From assembly GCF_047495875.1 (NCBI RefSeq), contig NC_092462.1, forward strand, positions 31,902,023 to 31,966,022: a DNA stretch of 64,000 nt. Reading direction: 5' to 3'. The position numbers were made by a program, and so were the translations under genes. This stretch comes from Pithys albifrons albifrons (taxonomy: Eukaryota; Chordata; Aves; Passeriformes; Thamnophilidae). Below the pieces are notes generated by a model that did not search any database, was not told the DNA's origin, and saw only the letters and a list, made by a program, of their open reading frames with translations. Every line of letters begins with the position of its first letter. Within the stretch, counting starts at the first letter, position 1. Shown in pieces: positions 25,223 through 39,425 of the stretch.

Positions 25223-28059
25223 ATGGGTACAGAATAAACCTTCTGTCTCTGTCCCATCTTTCTTCTCAGTTTATGATGAGAATTGTACATTTCCTTCTGC
25301 TCAGCTTTTCAGGAGTACTGCAGATAGCAGCATTTAAAAGTCAAACTGCCAGTTTCAGCCTATGCTCATTTCCCTATGCCGGTTCTAGCTGGCAGCTTCA
25401 GCTCAGCTCAGGTTGGAATGGCTAGTGTTTCCAGAAGCAACTTTTGTTATCTTCTCAGCAGAATTGATCACAAAAACATGAGAGAAGAAAGAAGGTGAGC
25501 TGAATAAGCTTCTAACAGGCTTATAAGGGTAAGTTCATAAATCCAGCAGGGTCTGAAAAGCATATTAATGCTCATGTCTTGAGAAGTGCTTGCTGTACTA
25601 TTTGGTCTTTCTGCTAGAACTATGTAGGTGGGTAACCCATTTCAGGAACATGCTGCTCCCTTTCTATCAGACAAAGGTATGTCGTCAGGAAAGAATCCCT
25701 AAAATTTATGAACTGCAGACTCTCTTGCATTTTTCAGCCTTTACTGATATTTTATAAATACAAATAAGGTAATAGAATATTTAAAACATAACCCCATTTT
25801 ATTTAAAGTTTGTGTCACATGTTAGTTTATTAAAACTAAAAAGAAATCTCATAGAGAATAATATAATAATGTTAAGAGGCTGATTTGATTAGAAAACTGA
25901 AATATAAATGACAGCCAAGTTGTCCTGGACTTATCCTATCCTTCCTTTCTCATTTTAATGGTCTCAATCCTCATCCTCCTCCACATCATTTTCAGACAGA
26001 ATGAACTTGGAACATTTCTTTGGGATTTCAACATGTTGTGACAGTCTACAAATATCAACTGTACTTTTTCAGATGAATCTACACTGTATGAGTAATTATG
26101 ATGCTTCCAGAATACACAAGATCTTCAAGTACTGTACTTTGTGCCCACAGAGTGGATACACAATTATCTGACACATGCTGAACAAATGTCGCCTGTAGAG
26201 AAGAAGAGATTCTATACAGAGTGCTGTTCTGTGAATTGATTTTCCTAAATAAATGTTTTTATCATAGTAATCTGAAGGAATGAGAATCTGTGGGGAAAAA
26301 ACCAAACATGTAAAGTCAGTTATTTAGTAAAGATGTTTTAATATATCTGTGATTATTTGTGCATCACACATATAATGATTTTTTTTAAGTAATTCTGAAA
26401 AATAAATAAACTCAGAAGTTACTTTTTCTGTCAGTCAGGCAGTTGGAATATCTTCACATTATTTACAAGTTCTGGAAACTTTCCCTTTCAACCAAGATAA
26501 CATTTCTTGAGCATTGAGTTACCCGGTTCTGCTTGTGCTCTTTTACTGTGTCCATCACCGAGTTATTTATTTGGCTGATCTGTTCCTATGGGAACCATGT
26601 GGTTTTAATTGGATGTTATGACATGGGATTATCTTTATGCTTTGGCAAAACTGAATAATGTCATTCCATCTCTGCAATGGAAAAAAACCAAGTATTTTTC
26701 AGTTGGCATAAAGATATTGTCAGAGGATAAACTAATGATGATACTTTCCCTAAACTCTGTATTTGGGAGTTTTTTTGTTTCTTTTTTTGGCGTTTATTGC
26801 TCTTGTTTTTTGTTTTTAAAGCATTTTCATTAAAATGTCTTGCTGTCAGGTGGTGAACAAAGTCATCAAAGAAGATGTAAGCAGAAGTAGAACTGCATTT
26901 ACTTGCAGAAGGACAACAGGAGTAAGATGAAATCAAGTACCATTTAGGATTTCAAGGAGTATGACAACCAATTGTATTCAGAAGCTTTGGACTTCTATTG
27001 AAAAAAACACATTTGCTCAGCATAGTGTACTCTCAAGTTGCAGAAACAGTTCTGTCCACAGCTTTTATGTGTCAGAACTAATGCAGTCAGCAGTAATACA
27101 TTTAAAGAGAAATGGCCTGCTGGCACCCTATTTTTCCAGGACGCACTTGTTTGACAGGTAGACCTGTTGAGAAGCTGGCAAGAAGTCAGCAGGAGTGCTG
27201 GAGATGATGCATGATCAGAAGGAGGCCTAAAGACGCTGTCTGTGTCTACTGACTCTTCTTTTGACTTCTATTTCATTTTGTGATTTAGTGAGCTTTTATA
27301 AACCAGCAGACTAAGGGAGCTAAGTCCCCATCAGTGGGGCTGCAGAGACATTATTTCAAGGATACATAAAATACAGTTGTATAGTAATGGTATTGAGGAG
27401 ACTATAAAAATCGGGATGTTTTTTCCCAGTTGTTTCTTGTGTGGTTTTAGTCACGTATGTTGCCATGGGTAGTGTCAAAGGAAGGTGTCTGTGAGTCTAG
27501 CGCTTGAAAAAATAGTTATGACCAGTATTCTTTTGGAATGTGCTGTCTGAGAAATACGTTAAAGCCTGGAGAAGCTGAAACCCTTAGAGGAACTTGTCTG
27601 AACTTTCTAGTAATGAGTAATTTTTAAAGTATAACACAATATATTAAGGTGCAAATTGATATAATTTCAGGACTATTTCTCTTTATGCGGAGAGGACTCC
27701 ACGAAAGACTCTATAAATTACTACAGGTTTTGAAATAAATTCCAGTCCCTTTTTCTAACCCCACCTTTTTCTTTGAAAGGTTTTATGGGAGCTCAGCATA
27801 AATGCCTTACAATAAAAACCAGAGAAGCATATTTAGTTTCTGAAGTTTAACTCCTTCAATTAAGAAACATGTCATGGCTTTGAGACAGTGTTAAGAAATT
27901 GCTATAGATTTTGTGATAAGGCAGCAAACCTACATTTTTCTGGCCCTACAGAAAAATTAACCTTACTTCTACAATGCACTGAGAATAATAAAGGGAATGC
28001 GTGTAGGATGAGGGAATCCTCTTTTCAGTGCATTTCTTTATGCTATGTGCTTTTCACAT
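25223..28059. other. AT-rich non-coding sequence
   Basis: Only short overlapping frames (up to 91 codons) without domains. No RNA gene or clear repeat was recognised. Confidence 0.55.
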
Positions 28060-28200
28060 ACACAGAATCACATACACAGATTATTCTGAGTTGGAAGGGA
28101 CCCACAGCGATCATCAAAGTCCAACTTTTAAGTCAATGGCCCACACAGGGGATTGAACCCATGACCTTGACATTATTACAACCAAGTTTTAACCAACCTT
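28060..28200 (-). mobile_element. CR1 LINE 3' end fragment
   Basis: The plus strand reads ATTCTGAGTTGGAAGGGACC, then a GATCATC..AGTCCAACT block, then GGGATTGAACCCATGACCTTG and a TTATTA..CCAA block. This is the reverse complement of the non-coding 3' end of an avian CR1 subfamily. The element's 3' terminus is at the left, beside degenerate CACAGAATCACATACACAGA, which is the CR1 terminal short repeat. Only about 140 bp remain, as is usual for heavily 5'-truncated CR1 insertions. A plus-strand frame at 27888-28214 overlaps this CR1 sequence and is therefore not a gene. Confidence 0.87.
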
Positions 28201-29706
28201 ACAGAAAGTTATAACAGTTTCTAACATGGTATCAATACATGTGTTGCAGTCTGCTTGGTGCAAATAGAAAGAGCTCTTGATTTCAATTTTGTGTCAGAAA
28301 AACTTTAACTATAGTTGAATTACATGTTTCTGAATATTTGTTTAACCTGCAGAGTAGAAAATGCTGACGTTATATCCAGGTTCTACCCAATAGCCTCATG
28401 ATTTCATGTCAGTCTTTGGTGTTTTACGAAAATATAGATTGAAAAGTCAGTATTTTCTTGCACAAAAGGATGAAGCAATTAGTCTATTTTCCTTTGTGTT
28501 TCTATTAGTCAAGTTGGAAATAATTAAAAAACATCATGGATAATGACTTAAAATGACTTGAGTGTTTCTCTTGATGCTTTTCAGAACAAGAAATATTCCT
28601 GATTAGACTTGCCATATATTGTCAGACAGAACAATCAATACAGGGATTTCTATGTTTTGGTCACACTTTATTTCTTAATATTACTGATCTGTAAGTATTA
28701 AAATATGTTTTATAAAGCCTGTACTTTATATGGAGATGAAAATTATGTATGAATAGTGTGGGATTGTTTTATAATTATAGTATCTTATCCAAATAGCTTA
28801 AGCCTGTGGTGTTTGTAAACACACTTGCTCTGCAAACTCAGTTTAACTGCTCTTTAACTGATAGGGATTCATTGAGTACTTGCAAATGCATTTACTCGAA
28901 TTAGTCATTATTTTCTCATTTTGTCATCAAAGATGTTCATGATTTCTAACACCATAAATTGTATTCCAGTACTCTTTGTTGACTTTAACAGTAGGCAATA
29001 GTGAAATCTATCCTAACGGTGTAAGGACAATAATTGTCATATCATTATTCTTTTGATAATCTCACTATAGAAATTGTTTTTGCCCATGCATGTGTTACAG
29101 AGAAAGAATTTATCTCTTGAACTCTTCTTTATCACTCAATATGTATTTCAAATCATATTCAAAAAGGAACAATTTAAAGGAAATTAACTCCATTATCCCA
29201 AACTGCTGTCACTTGTCTTTCATAGTAACACCAATGCAAATTGTTTGTGTTGCATGGCAAGGAAATTTGGGCTGCTTTCATTCACAACAGGTAACTTTCC
29301 TTTTGATTTCCTGTTCTAATTAATTGTAGTATTGCAACATGAACGAAAGAACAACCTTATTTTAATTAAATATGAGTGTATTGATGGAAATAGAATTCCT
29401 CTATTGCTTTCATTGTTTTTGAATATTTTTTGTAAGTGGAAGAAACTATATTCCTACAACTTCAATATCAGGTTTGTGCGCATTCTCTTCAGTAATCCAG
29501 AGTTAATGTAATCACAAATTTCACCTAAAATAGTCTTCTATGTGAGGTTCTCTTTGTGTGCTTTTTGGTGATTTGCTTTCCTTTTGTTAACTAAATCTGT
29601 GTTTTGATTGGTTTGTAGGTTTTGGAAGATTTTTCAAAACATTGCAAATGTGTTGAAACAACCTGTAACAACTAAGCTAATTACAAGCTGTGTTTTATAT
29701 GTTAAG

Positions 29707-29760
29707 TTTTAAATTTTATTTTCCTTTTAAATTTTATTTTCCTTTTAAATTTTATTTTCC
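29707..29760. repeat. 18-bp tandem repeat, three exact copies
   Basis: The unit TTTTAAATTTTATTTTCC occurs three times without a mismatch and is followed by a degenerate partial fourth copy (TTATTTTTTC). Perfect identity of the units suggests recent slippage. Confidence 0.97.
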
Positions 29761-30404
29761 TTATTTTTTCATTTTAATCAATGTTAAGTGCAATGTTGTT
29801 GACACAAGAAAATCTTTCTGAATCACATCATTTCACTAAGTTACTATCACATTTTGCCTAAAGCATTTGAACAGCTGTCCTTAGTAGTTTAGTGACCTCA
29901 TTGCTCAAGTATTTGCTGGCATTAATTCTGAATTTCAGCTTAAGAAATTGTCTTCCTTTGGAGTTATGCTTAAGACTTTATACATATTTTAACTGGATCA
30001 GTGTTTTAAATCTCTTCTAATTTTTCTCTAAGGAATATCCTAGGATATGATAACAATTTTTGATTATTCACTGTAGGACAGCTTTCACACAGTATTACTT
30101 GAAAAAAACTTCTGAATCTATAAAGTGCATGATGCAAACTACCAAACTTGTTAGAAACAATGTAACTTCTGTTTATCACAAACATTACAAAAATAGATCA
30201 AATTATTAACTTGGTAATAGCTGCCTTATTTACATCAGTAAATTCTTTTATTTTTTTTTTTTTCCTAGCATTCAATTATTGCAAACTCTGAATTGAAGAT
30301 TTTTACTGTGTTATTGTCAGATATAGTGATTTTTATGTTTAGCTTTGAATTGATTTATTGAGGAGGGGGGACGGTGTCTTGTTTTCTAGGTTTTTTTCCT
30401 TTTG

Positions 30405-30459
30405 TTTTTTTTTTTTCTCTTCCCCTTCTTTCCCCCCTTCCCTCCCCCTCCCCCCCCCC
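30405..30459 (+). repeat. 55-nt pure polypyrimidine tract
   Basis: The run begins with twelve T, passes through mixed CT blocks and ends with ten C, without a single purine. Long homopyrimidine-homopurine DNA of this kind can form a triplex (H-DNA). Two proline/phenylalanine-rich frames that run through it are composition artefacts. Confidence 0.95.
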
Positions 30460-32100
30460 AGTTTTTGTTGTTTGTTGTTGGGGTTTTTTTTTGTGGTACT
30501 GTTTTGCTTTGCTTCTATTTTTATAAGGAGCAGTCTACTTGCTTATTTTATATAGAGGTCACATTAGTGTCACTCTCAGTACCATAAATTATTTAGTTAT
30601 GCATGGATGCTCAGCCTTTTCTGTTTGTGCATAGAAATAATTCAAGCAGTTTGCAAGCTGTAGAGGTCAACTAATCTTTCAGTTTTCATTTCTGTTTTTA
30701 ATTGAGGTAGGATTTTTCTTTGTTCTCTGGATTTTTTGCTAATATTTTATTTCTCCAAAATATCCATAGTCATAAGTGTATGAATGTTTTGCTATCAGTA
30801 ACTTTTTAAAGATTCAATGTTTTCTGTTATGGTTTTTATCAGTACTCTCTTTTGTTTTATTTTATTTTATTTCAACATGGGAATTAATACTATGTTGTAC
30901 TTTCACATAATGTACTTAATTCCTTACCATTGTTTGTATTGGGTAACTACTTAAGGGATGAATGTTGTTTTGAATATAAATTGTTGTGAAAAAAGTTTGA
31001 CCCTTTTAGTGGTTTTAGATTGAAATTTACATTTTGTTGTTACTAAAGGAAAATTCCTCAGGTACATACCACATCACATTCTTCTTCCATGCAAGGAAAG
31101 GTTCTAAAAGGCCATCATTCTCTCCTACAACACCTTCCCCTCCAATTCTAGATACCATGATGGAGGGTGGCAGGATTTGGGTGGAAGGATACACCTTCAT
31201 TGAGGTCAAAGTGTAGTAGGTGGCTGTGAGTTTTCTTAGGTTTGGCTTTTTTTTTTTCTGGTGGAGGTAGGCAAAACCAGCAAGCTTTGACAGTTATTGC
31301 CTGAAACTGAAGTTCTGGTAAGAATCACAAGGACAATGCCTTTATGCCTGTAGGCACAACCAATGTGGTGCACTCAGAACAAATTTATTTGGCAAAACAC
31401 CAGGGAGTAAATTGATGTTTTTGAAGGTTGTCACTCATATATTAGCATTAACTGTGGAAAACCTGACAGTCTTAAAATAAAGTATATAGCTACACGGTAG
31501 CATTAAAATATCCCCCAAATTATGCTTTCATATATTCATAAACTAATTTGTTCATATCCCATGAATTTGGTGATAAAGTAGTGCTATAGGAGATTAGAAT
31601 TCTGTGTTTTGTTATAAGAGACTGAAGCATTCTTCCCTACATTGTCAAAGGACAAGAAGTATCAGTAGTTTGGGGTGAGATGCTGCACTTGGGTCTTGTC
31701 TAGGAATGTTTGTCTCTTTGTTTGTGCAACTGGACTTCATAGTTAGAACTGCTAATATCTTCCTCTAATGAGCTCAAAAAGGCTTCATAAAAGTCTGGTT
31801 TGTTTATTAGTGTTTTCACCAAGATAATTAATTCAGAGCTCTTGATGTAGTTCCACAGGTTGCAGAAGTCTTGAATTTAAGACTTGTACTTTTGGGCCAC
31901 GTTATTAGAAATTGGTCACTACCTCATTTTCCAGTGTGTTCTGATTTGAACTTTGAGTGCTAGGTAAGCACAGAGCATGGATAGAAAATTAGACAGTTTA
32001 GGAGATATTGGTAAGGTTTGACATGTGTCTGGATATTGAATGGGTTGAATATCTGCCAGATCCACCAAAGCAGCATTGGACAAGGTGTTGATGCAATGGG

Positions 32101-32122
32101 GTGTGTGTGTGTGTGTGTGTGT
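32101..32122. repeat. (GT)11 microsatellite
   Basis: Eleven uninterrupted GT units. Confidence 0.95.
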
Positions 32123-35100
32123 TTAAACAGTTAAAAAGATTTCAAAAATCTCTGATGTGCAGGAGGGACTTGAGTGCTTATACAGACATGTAAGACCTTG
32201 AAATTCCAAGGTACTGCTTTGGCCTTGGCTGTGATTGTCCTGCTACTTAGTTTTAACTGCAAGGTTTCAAACATGCACATGGGAATAAAAAGGAGTAAAA
32301 GGAGAGGGGAGACCCATTAAAATAAAACTGAAAATCTGGCCCATAAGATGTCAGCTGGACACTCTTCACTCTTCCCCAAGGTGTACTTAAGTAAAACAGT
32401 TCCCTCCTGTTGTCCCTCAGTAACATGACATGGTTTCCATGAATTTACTGGCTGGCATCTGCTTCTTTCTCATCCTAGGTGTGATCCAGCCTTCTGACAT
32501 GGACAACTGCTGGATTGGTTCAAGCAGGGCTGTGGGTGGTCTAGCATGGCTTATAGCTGGGCAAGTGATCCAGTTCTGTGATTTCTCACCTTCTGCTGGC
32601 ACTTGTAGTGAGGAGGTGAAGAAAGGCTGGAAATTAAGGAGAGGGGAAAAAAAATAAAAAGAGCTGTCTTCCTCATCTCACTGGCAGCTCTTGTCAAACA
32701 GCCAAGGTGCACTCACAGCAGAGTGGGAGACTGGGCTGCTGTTACTGCTCCCTGTTCTGTGGGAGGGAAGTCCAGGATTTAGTACCATTAGTTCAGCACT
32801 GTTACTGGAGAGTTTACTGAATTTCTAAACCTGAGGGAAACTTCCATCAGTTTTCCTATTTACCAGTTTGCACTGATCAGTTTGGGAAACAATGTAACTT
32901 CGTGATATGTCAGAGCATAGCATAAAAGCCTAGTTCTTTCTGTCTTGTTTTTTGTCTTTTTAGCAGACTCCCACATATTTTCTGGTTTATCTGATTCTTA
33001 CACAAGCTCTTGATGACTTAACACAGAATGCACCTTTACATCAGATGGGAACACAGCTCCAAGTTCTATTTAAGTTGGGATGGTTTTATAAAGACTATGG
33101 CAAATGCCAGCTTTCTGTTAATAAAATGGTCTTAAACAGGAGAAAAAAATTTTCTGTCATTAGGTATCAATGCCTTGTTGTTAATCATATCTTTTAAACT
33201 ATAAGAGGTGTTGAATATTTCAATACAGAAATCTTAACAAGCTTCAAAATGCAAATAAAGGAAAACTGTTGAAATTACTTTTGGACAACTTTTATTATTT
33301 TTGCTAAGTGAGGAATAGTTCTGGATGGTAGTACCAATGGTAAGGTGGAAAAAGAATTTCTACTTTTTTGGTCTATGCACCTGGTCCTCTTCTTGTGTGC
33401 CTTGTGAATTTGGCAGACATAAGCCTGGAATCAGTACTCTCTCTCAGAGAGAAATAAAAGGTCAATTTTAAAAAAAAATATTTATTTTATTTCTATTGTG
33501 TCTGTGAGACATGAATATGCTTTTGACTACATCCCTTGATTACATGGCTGTGGCTAAGACATCTAGTCTGTCTTTTGGTGCCAGAGATAAAAAATGTGCT
33601 CATTTCAGGAGAGCTGATCATCACAAAAGTAACCAATACAATACTTTGCTCCTTGTGGATTAAATTCTTTTGTTTTTTTCATATATGCAAATCATATCTA
33701 TCTTCATGCATCTATCATGCCTAAAAAAGCAGCTACTTAACAGATGTAGATTTAATATCTTGTGAAATTACAACTTTATATAACAATTTATTACTGCAAT
33801 GAAGTAAATATGAAGCAGTACATAGAAAGCAGTTACAAACATAATTGGAAATGGCTGGCTATTATTTTACCTGAATGCTTTGCAATAGAAAGTTTATCTC
33901 TTAACTGAACTAAATAGTTTTTTGAAATTACTGTTTCCCATTTGAAAATTTTTTACTTCTCAGAGAAAAAAGATTCAGAATTTTTCTCTTGTGCTTCTAT
34001 CCTGTGCCTTCTCCCACCCCCAGCAGCCAAAAGCAGACTTAGAAATACCACCAAATATTTCATGTGAATTAGTTCATGTGTCTTGTCTCCACCATGCTTG
34101 CCCCTAAAGACACAGTTTTCAATTTAGACTGTTTCCCATGATATGCTGCACAGATTCATTAAGATCATTCATTTTACAGTGCTTTACCAAGGACAAAAAA
34201 GTTGTAGAACACTTTTTGCAAGGGACTAAATTGGGACTATTTCTTAACTAAATATTTTATTATCTTATCTCAAACATTTTTAATTCTAATATTTTGTTCT
34301 AATGTGTTGTTTTGATATTTGAAAATTTGCCATTTCCCATAGGGAAGAACAGTATACCTTTTCAGCTGTATCTGATTTCAGAACTAATGTTTCAATGTTT
34401 CCATTTTGGTCTTGAATTTATGTTATAATATTTCTTCCATTAGCACATAGTATCTCATCTGACATCATTATAGCAAATGTCTTCAAAGAGAATACATTTT
34501 CTTTTAGTCTTTTGGCTAAAACCACAACCACTGGCTGCTGCTTCTCATTCCTGTGTCACAAAATAACAAAATACAAGTAGTGGTATTTCCACATACTGCT
34601 TGCTATATAATGGTATGCAACAGAATAAAAGCTGCTTGCAAATGCTTCTTTAATTTTCCTTCTCTTTCCATGCCAACAACTCATTAAAGCTAAATAATGA
34701 AATTAGTTATATTTAACTCCTTCATAGTTTGGCAGGTGGTGGATCCTCAGCTCCCAACGTTCACAGTCAGGTTTTAGAGCTGTTAGAGTTTTCAGGCAGA
34801 AAAGATTCAAAAAGCTCAACTTCAAAGCTTTTGCTTCTCATACTATATGATACCTGAAGAATGGGTTTCGGAAGGCAATACTGTGTCAAAGCTGACTATT
34901 GGGACATAACTCTGTTTGGTTTAGGAAGGTCCCTATTGGTCTCAATTAGAGCAGACTCAGGCTGCTAGAGGATGCTTTAATTACAATGTGTACTACAAAG
35001 CCTTTTGCTCTTATAATTTTCTGAGTATCAGTGTTAATATTGGGCACTACCTCATTATGCACAACAAGAGATTTTGCTGTGGTTAGAGACAGCTCCTTTT

Positions 35101-38100
35101 CCTGATTCTTGCCTTCAGGCCGGATATAAAGAATTTCTGTTGAGAATTTTAAGTTTTGTTCCCAAATCCATGTTGTTGAGGATGAATGACGTGTTTTGCT
35201 TGTTAGCCAAAATGCAAACTGGCAATAATCTTGTCACAGAGTAGACACAGCTTGAAAAACAATAAAGTAGTTTTCATGGTTTGCTCAGTTACAGACGAGT
35301 ACCTGATATTTCATTGCCTTTCTGGGAGAAAGGGACTAGTGAGAACAAGACAAATAACCTTAAAATAAAAAAAAAAGCCCTAAACTACCTGAATAAATGC
35401 TGTTTAAATTACTTAAATTTTATCAACACTTAAGGCTTGATCTGTTTTTTCTGCATTTGGCTTCATAAAGGAAAAATAGTTTTTCCTCCTTCTCTCTGTG
35501 ACTCATATCTTGGAAAACATAGCTGTCTTTGGAACAGCTGATTCTTTGTCTTACCATTCTTGCCATGGTGCCAAAATCAGTTCTCAGAATAACTGATCAG
35601 AAGAACCCTTGAATATTCCTTTTCATCATTAAATTAGGAAAAGAAGTGTATAAACAAATGAAAATTGTATAACTTAGAATAATAAATATAAATCCTAGAT
35701 AAGTGACTAAAGGAGAATAGAGAGGAACAAAGTAAAATCTTTTTAGAAGTATAAACATGTGCTATCTCTTTATTGCTCTGATTTAAAATATATCTCCCTT
35801 TTTAACTTTCTCACACCATTTGAGTTACTGAAATGTCACAAACCATTTATTTTTACTTTTCTGATGATCAGAGAAAATAAGTAGACTGAGAAAGAGGTGT
35901 TTATCAAAGCACACCATAATTATTTTGGTAGCTTGCATACCAGGTGCCAGCTTTTACTTTGAGTTCTTAATTTGTGCAATAGATGTACAAATAATTTGCA
36001 GATAATTTTAATTTTAATCCTTTTCCCTAAAAATATTATAAAGTGAAGAGAACTGGGGGGGCACAGGCTGGGAGTCGGGATGTGGGGCAGGATGCAGCAA
36101 CAGGTCACAGTGAGATGTTTGTGTTGATTTGCAAGACAATTGATAAATACTCACTGTATTTTAAGGCACTGCAAGGATGCTTCTCAAAATAGCTTTCCCA
36201 GTAATTTTACTCTTGGAAATTACAGAATGTCAAGAATTCCAGAATGTGAAAATGTGTGACTGGACTATGATATAGGCAGCTGGAATAGCTACCCCTAAAC
36301 TCAGTTAAGAATATTTAATCCTGGAATTTTTGAAGTACAAAAGCAACCACTGTTATACTTGTGCCATGTAATAATGAGCAAAATTTTTAACTTAAACAAG
36401 TTAATTTCCTATTAAAAATTAAGTAGTTCACACCAAGCCCCATCTCATATTAAAAACAAATATCAAACAAAACATATTCGAAGCATTAGTCTCAGATCTA
36501 AAGAACCTTGCTACTGCTAAGGGATGCAGTTTTTTCAAATGGCTTTCAAAATTTACCAAGAATGTGAAACAGACTAATGAGAAAATACAGACTGCACAAT
36601 ATGAATTTATGTTGAAAGTTTTTAATCCTATTCCACATTTTATTCTTAATAAGACTAAGGTCTCATAGCAAGAACTTGAGAGCATTATCAGGGTTGGTTT
36701 GGTTTTTTTGATTTTTTCGTGTTTTTTTTTTCTTTGTTTTGTTTTTGTTTTTAATTTTCTTTCATACTTTTGCTTAGAAGGAAGTATGTCTCAGTGTGGA
36801 TAGCTTAGTTTTATTTTATATTTGTATGCTATCAGGTATGGTTCAGAGATAAAAAGAGCAGAGTGGCAAGATCCCTTAAGACCAGGAACTGTGTTGTCAA
36901 CCTAATTTCTCTTGTAAAATTAATTCTGTGATGCATACAAAACAAAAGAAGCATTTTACAGCCAGGGTGTCTCTCTGTTTCTTCCATGACATGTAGCGTT
37001 AAAAATAAATAAATAAATGAAAAAGGGAAAAAATTGCACTTACTTTTCTGCCCAAAGCTATTGCACTGTGAATTATTTATATAGGCCTTATGGACTTCCA
37101 CGGACTTTTAATAGCTCTACTGTTGAATGTATATAGTTCTCTATCATTCTGAGCTAATCTAAACTAGGTACCTGCACTTTAACTATAGGCTTATTGATAA
37201 CACTACAATGAATCAGTTTTTATGGAAATAATATCACAACACTCTAGTTACCTCTTTCCATTAATCCATTTAATAGTGTTAATATTTTATTATATTTAAA
37301 AAATTCTATCTTCAGTTCTATGTGATAGCAAAGGAGGTATAACCAATTGTACGTCTGAACTCTGAACATCACAGGCCATTCTCAAGTCATACTTTCAACA
37401 ACATTCTTTTTTGTGAGTTTATCTATGTGGTACAGATAGTAAGTCTGCTAATATATAGTGTTGAGGCTACTGAAATATTATTGTTCTGGAAAATACAGTT
37501 TTGTGCGTGTGTATCCAATCTTTTTCAACATAATTACGTTGAGAATAGTCTGGGTGGGTAACCATGCCTATACCTGCTCCTGATAACATACTTAAGGCCA
37601 AATGAGGCAAGGCTCTGGGCCAAGGACATGAGCTAGGTCTCATTCAAAATGATTGACATATTTCCTGAAGACACATCAGTATCTCTATGTCCTATAATTC
37701 AGGGTCACTACTGAGTGGAAACCTGTTCCAAAACCTGATTTTTTGATGGTTAGAAAACTTTTATTAGGCAGTTTTCATGCAGTATTTCTTTCTCCAGTGT
37801 CGTTTTCTATAATAACTATTTGATAAATAAATCTGTTAGCTGTTCTATCCAGGATTATTCTACAGTCTGTCTCTGGAAAGTCAGTCTCCTATAATGATGT
37901 GATTCTTCACAGTATGACCTTTTGTAATAGCATTATATAGATATTTAATATATCCAGGAAACATACCTATATGGGGTACAGGGAGGAGAGAAATGGGCCC
38001 CATTAAACTTCTTTAATACTTTTGTCAGGGTTTGTTTTTGTCTTCCTGAAATTGATTGTCTTTTATTCTTTTTTTTACTATTTTGTTGACCCCCAGCAAA

Positions 38101-39377
38101 AGAGGGGATACTTTGTATCTTCATACTGTGGTAGATAGGTTTTCTTAAAGAGCCTTTTTGCCTTTATCAGGTGACAGCATCTTTTAATTTCAAATCATAT
38201 AATTATATTTAAATGGGTGATATCACTGCCTTGGATAGATATCCTTGTTATGGAAATAAGATTCTGTTAAATGGGGGAAAACTGTTTAGAAAGAAAAAAG
38301 TCATATGAATGATAGAAAACTTGTTATCTAAATAGAATTTTGAAAACATGGTATGGAAAGAGAAAACTTCTTGCTTTTCAATACCATTATAGATCTCCTT
38401 GCAATGTTATTCGGCCTGCTTTTTCTGTCTGGACCTGCTGAAGATAGGTTGAGATAATAGAAAATAGGCATGAATAGACAATAAAAATAAAAAAAATAAA
38501 TTTTATGAACAAGTATTATCTTAACCAAAAATGAACTTTATTAATTAGCAGTTTTCATCAGTTTAGAAGTAAATGTTGAGCACTGTATCAGTGAGTAACT
38601 GGGAGACAGGAATGACAGCTGTATTTTTGTTAAGGACTACCACACAAAAATGGGTAATATTTCTGTAGAGATGTAAATGTAGTTCTCCTTAATTGAGCTG
38701 ATTCATAGCAATGTAAGAGTACAAAGACTCGGGCAATGGCGTTAAAGCAACTGCTTTAGGTTTTATCAGGAATGGAGCCAGCCTGGAGAATCAGAGTTAA
38801 AACAAGTTCCTTCATGGACCCCAAACATGAGGCCAATGGAGCGGAGAGGAAAGGTATCTGATATTTGTCTTTCTGTCAGACTTGAGAATAGAAAGTTTTG
38901 GTACTATGGGCAAAATACATCATAATGCCCCCATTTTCAGTCCTGCACCATAGGAGAATGAAATCCGATAAATGAGGAAGGGATTGATTTTGCGCAGCTT
39001 AAGATGGTTCTGTTATGTTTATTATTATTGAAAATTCAGTCTGCTTCTGAACCACCAGAAAATATTGCTTGGGAATTTATGCAGTTCCTTCTCCCATGCT
39101 TACCTTAACCACTTGCCTAACAACTGCAGTTTCACTCCTTGTTTTAAGGGTTGAGAAAAAGATCTTAATTTTTGAGCTAAGGAAAAATGCATGGGTGATA
39201 TTTTTATTATTGAGACTATGTATAATTATTTAGAAATATTTTCAGATGCTCTAATGAGGGGACTTTTAGACTGCTTTCAGAGGAAATGAAAGTAGTTTCA
39301 TTAAAACTTCTTGAATATTTTTACCAGAGTTCTTTAACTTCAAACAGAAGGTTATTAAACCTACAAATCCTGGAAGA

Positions 39378-39425
39378 GTGTGTATGTGTGTGTGTATATA
39401 TATATCTATATATTTATATATATAT
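39378..39425. repeat. Compound (TG)n(TA)n microsatellite
   Basis: An imperfect TG run passes into an imperfect TA run with CTA and TTTA interruptions. Confidence 0.9.

Noticed and set aside
28060..28200. tRNA-derived element, because of the GGGATTGAACCC stretch that resembles a B-box complement
   Set aside because: The same stretch is part of the known non-coding 3' end of an avian CR1 subfamily and continues with CR1 sequence on both sides.
30358..30587. Proline/phenylalanine-rich small proteins
   Set aside because: They are translations of the polypyrimidine tract.
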